DNA from: Larkinella punicea | GTDB taxonomy: Bacteria; Bacteroidota; Bacteroidia; Cytophagales; Spirosomataceae | Direction: 5' to 3' | DNA: 64,000 nt | NCBI RefSeq assembly: GCF_003334855.1 | Contig: NZ_QOWE01000030.1 | Coordinates: 42,229 to 106,228 of the forward strand | In this document: in pieces, positions 62,472-64,000 of the stretch | Layout: each line of letters opens with the position of its first letter | Numbering within the stretch: position 1 is the stretch's first letter | Translations under genes and position numbers: made by a program | The notes under the pieces: model-generated | Database searches by the model: none | The model's input: the letters and a program-made list of their open reading frames with translations, nothing else | What the model was told of the DNA's origin: nothing

Positions 62472-62510
62472 AGACCTGCAAGGACGAAAGCGCCCTGTAG
62501 GTCTTTTTTT
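62472..62510 (+). terminator. Rho-independent terminator of purA
   Basis: The stem AGACCTGCAAGG (from 62472) pairs with CCCTGTAGGTCT (ending at 62503) with one G:U and one mismatch, followed by seven T. It lies 26 nt after the purA stop. Confidence 0.85.
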
Positions 62511-62552
62511 ATTACTTTTGATCTATTCAACCCAATCCTTTTATTTGCTTTC

Positions 62553-63785
62553 ATGAATCGATCATCGCTCTTCAACCGTCGGGGTTTCCTCAAAAAAAGT
62601 ACGCTGGCCACGATGGCCGGGATGTTGGGCACTAAAATCGCCTTCGCCGACCGCCTGCCAACCGGTTACCTTCCGCTTGCTTTTCAGGAACCGAATCCGA
62701 TGCTGATCAAAAACAAGGATCTGATCGTGCTGAACGATAAACCGTGGAACGTTGAACCACCCGCCCATTTGCTCGACGATGCCATTACACCCGCCGATAA
62801 AATGTTCATCCGAAACAATGGACTGATTCCCGAGAATGTCGATGTTGCCAACTGGAAGCTTACCATCAACGGCGAATCAGTAAAAGCGGCTAAAACCTAT
62901 TCTCTGCGTGATTTAAAGACAAAATTTAAAACCTATACGTACCAGTTGGTGCTGGAATGCGGAGGGAACGGTCGGGCAGGATACGCACCCCAAACCGCCG
63001 GAAACCAGTGGAGCGACGGTGCGGTGAGTTGTGCGGAATGGACCGGCGTCCGGCTGAAAGACATTCTGGCGGATGTCGGCCTGAAAGATGATGCAGTTTA
63101 TATCGGATATTACGGCAAAGATTTGCACATCAGCCAGGACCCGACCAAACCGGTTATTTCGCGGGGTGTTCCGATCAAAAAAGCGCTGGAAGACGAAACG
63201 CTGGTGGCCTGGGCCATGAATGGGAAGGACATTCCACTGACGCACGGCCACCCGTTGCGGCTGGTGATTGGTGGTTGGCCGGCTTCGGTTTCGGGCAAGT
63301 GGCTGCACACCATCGCCATTCGTAACAAGGTACACGATGGGGCGAAAATGACGGGAAAAAGCTACAAAGTACCGATCAATCCGGTTCAGCCGGGTGTCGA
63401 TCCGCCGGAAGACCAGTTCAAAATCATCGAATCCATGCCGGTCAAATCCCTCATTACGTTTCCCAAAACCGGGGCGATGGTGGATCTGGGTCAATCGATC
63501 AGCCTGCGCGGCCACGCCTGGGCGGGCGACCGGGCGGTGAAAACCATGCAGGTTTCCTTCGATTTCGGCAGTACGTGGCAACCCTGCAAACTCCAGAGCC
63601 CCAAAAACCGGCTGGCCTGGCAGCAGTGGACGGCAGAACTCAAACTTCCGCAGAAAGGCTACTATGAAATCTGGGCGCGAGCCGTCGACGATGCGGGCGT
63701 TTCACAGCCCATGGTGATGCCCCAATGGAATCCGGAAGGCTACTGCAACAACGCCTGCCACCGGATTGCAGTGAAGGTGGTTTAG
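62553..63785 (+). CDS. Molybdopterin-dependent sulfite-oxidase-family enzyme
   Basis: 410-residue periplasmic oxidoreductase with a Tat signal (NRRGFLKKSTLATMAGMLG; RR at 9-10). The molybdopterin domain has the Mo-ligand Cys136 in VLECGGNGRAGYAP, with SCAEWTGVRLKDIL near 157-170 and LTHGHPLRLVIGGWPASVSGKWLHTIAI near 224-251. The C-terminal Mo-co dimerisation domain runs about 290-410 (SISLRGHAWAGDRAVKTMQVSFDFGSTWQP). This is the SorA-like layout without a haem domain in the same chain; a c-type cytochrome would be the expected electron acceptor. Sulfite oxidation is likely but other substrates exist in the family. The next gene begins beyond a heptamer hairpin. Confidence 0.94.
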   Translation: MNRSSLFNRRGFLKKSTLATMAGMLGTKIAFADRLPTGYLPLAFQEPNPMLIKNKDLIVLNDKPWNVEPPAHLLDDAITPADKMFIRNNGLIPENVDVANWKLTINGESVKAAKTYSLRDLKTKFKTYTYQLVLECGGNGRAGYAPQTAGNQWSDGAVSCAEWTGVRLKDILADVGLKDDAVYIGYYGKDLHISQDPTKPVISRGVPIKKALEDETLVAWAMNGKDIPLTHGHPLRLVIGGWPASVSGKWLHTIAIRNKVHDGAKMTGKSYKVPINPVQPGVDPPEDQFKIIESMPVKSLITFPKTGAMVDLGQSISLRGHAWAGDRAVKTMQVSFDFGSTWQPCKLQSPKNRLAWQQWTAELKLPQKGYYEIWARAVDDAGVSQPMVMPQWNPEGYCNNACHRIAVKVV

Positions 63786-63800
63786 AAAAAGTAATTTCAA

Positions 63801-63876
63801 ATGTAAAATGATGAATGCTAAATGTAAAAGTGCTCGATTTGAAACACTTTTACATTTAGCATTCATCATTTTACAT
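63801..63876. repeat. 32-bp perfect hairpin of heptamer units
   Basis: Arms 63801-63832 and 63845-63876 are perfect complements around a 12-nt loop. The left arm consists of 7-nt units (AAATGTA, AAATGAT, GAATGCT, AAATGTA, AAAGTGC), unit for unit like those of the 25861-25958 hairpin. It lies 15 nt after the sulfite-oxidase gene stop. Confidence 0.95.
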
Positions 63877-63958
63877 CAGTACTGTACGAAGGATTTGGCC
63901 TTACGGGATAAAAAGTTAAAAGTTTGTTGTTCTTTGATCTACTGGATTTTCAAAAGCG

Positions 63959-64000
63959 ATGGATAAACCAATTATTCAGAGTCAGTCGGTTTTAGCTTCG
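63959..64000 (+). CDS. Start of a gene cut by the right window edge
   Basis: An ATG at 63959 opens a frame running off the window after 14 codons (MDKPIIQSQSVLAS). Nothing about its product can be read. The position after a sulfite-oxidase-type gene makes a partner cytochrome possible, but the hairpin between them argues for a separate unit. Confidence 0.4.
   Translation, partial: MDKPIIQSQSVLAS

Overview
The window is chromosomal DNA of a Bacteroidota bacterium, most likely a cytophagalian of the Spirosoma/Larkinella type (phylum firm, genus an inference). The evidence is the promoter style (TTTG, about 20 nt, TAnnTTTG; clearest before bioB), the many SPII lipoproteins with CKK/CSR-type cysteine contexts, PorG-like DUF6089 barrels, an ArgF'-type carbamoyltransferase, LytTR/propeller two-component signalling, and the relA/spoT-fur-purA order. 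There are 54 supportable protein genes (two cut by the window edges), one weak small ORF and one tRNA. I see no insertion sequence, prophage, CRISPR array or rRNA.

Layout. 0-7 kb: a cut-off minus-strand gene, two tandem GT-C-like membrane proteins, biotin synthase, an AT-rich DUF6985-like gene, a GT4 glycosyltransferase and a small phosphoesterase. 7-13.7 kb: a minus-strand RND efflux operon (small leader gene, membrane fusion protein, RND pump, outer-membrane factor). 14-22 kb: DUF1697, acyl-CoA ligase, CNT nucleoside transporter, a large lipoprotein and ppk1. 22-25 kb: a 1-kb gap and gyrB. 25-34 kb: a LEA-like lipoprotein, a propeller histidine kinase with LytTR regulator, an M23 peptidase and two overlapping PorG-like proteins. 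33.5-39 kb: NAD kinase, CBS protein, two enzymes, a pabA/trpG amidotransferase, a FAD oxidoreductase and a gluzincin peptidase. 39-45.9 kb: two kelch lipoproteins with a third lipoprotein, a divergent histidine kinase, a phytase-like esterase and an NlpC/P60 hydrolase. 46-49 kb: argD-argF'-argB. 49-57.7 kb: unknowns, twin lipoproteins with a C-terminal membrane hairpin, then clpX, a haem-binding protein, clpP, an XRE regulator and trigger factor. 57.8-64 kb: tRNA-Leu, relA/spoT, fur, purA, a molybdopterin sulfite-oxidase-like enzyme and the first codons of another gene.

The most unusual signal is not a gene. The window carries a set of long, near-perfect DNA hairpins (14-53 bp arms) that fill the spaces at gene ends, often running from one stop codon to the facing one. 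Several are built from 7-nt units and one from 8-nt units. Two of them, 38 kb apart, share the same five heptamers. One sits in frame inside the 5' end of the efflux outer-membrane gene and adds about 26 residues ahead of its lipoprotein signal. Another abuts the encoded CCA end of tRNA-Leu.

Other points of note are an Asp-to-Asn change at the second proton-relay position of the RND pump, an Ala at the presumed acyl-specificity position of the ornithine carbamoyltransferase, and a tig-clpP-clpX cluster split by an opposite-strand regulator and a haem-binding gene. Start codons were set from signal peptides, family length and overlap with neighbours, because Shine-Dalgarno signals are weak here; alternatives are given in the entries.
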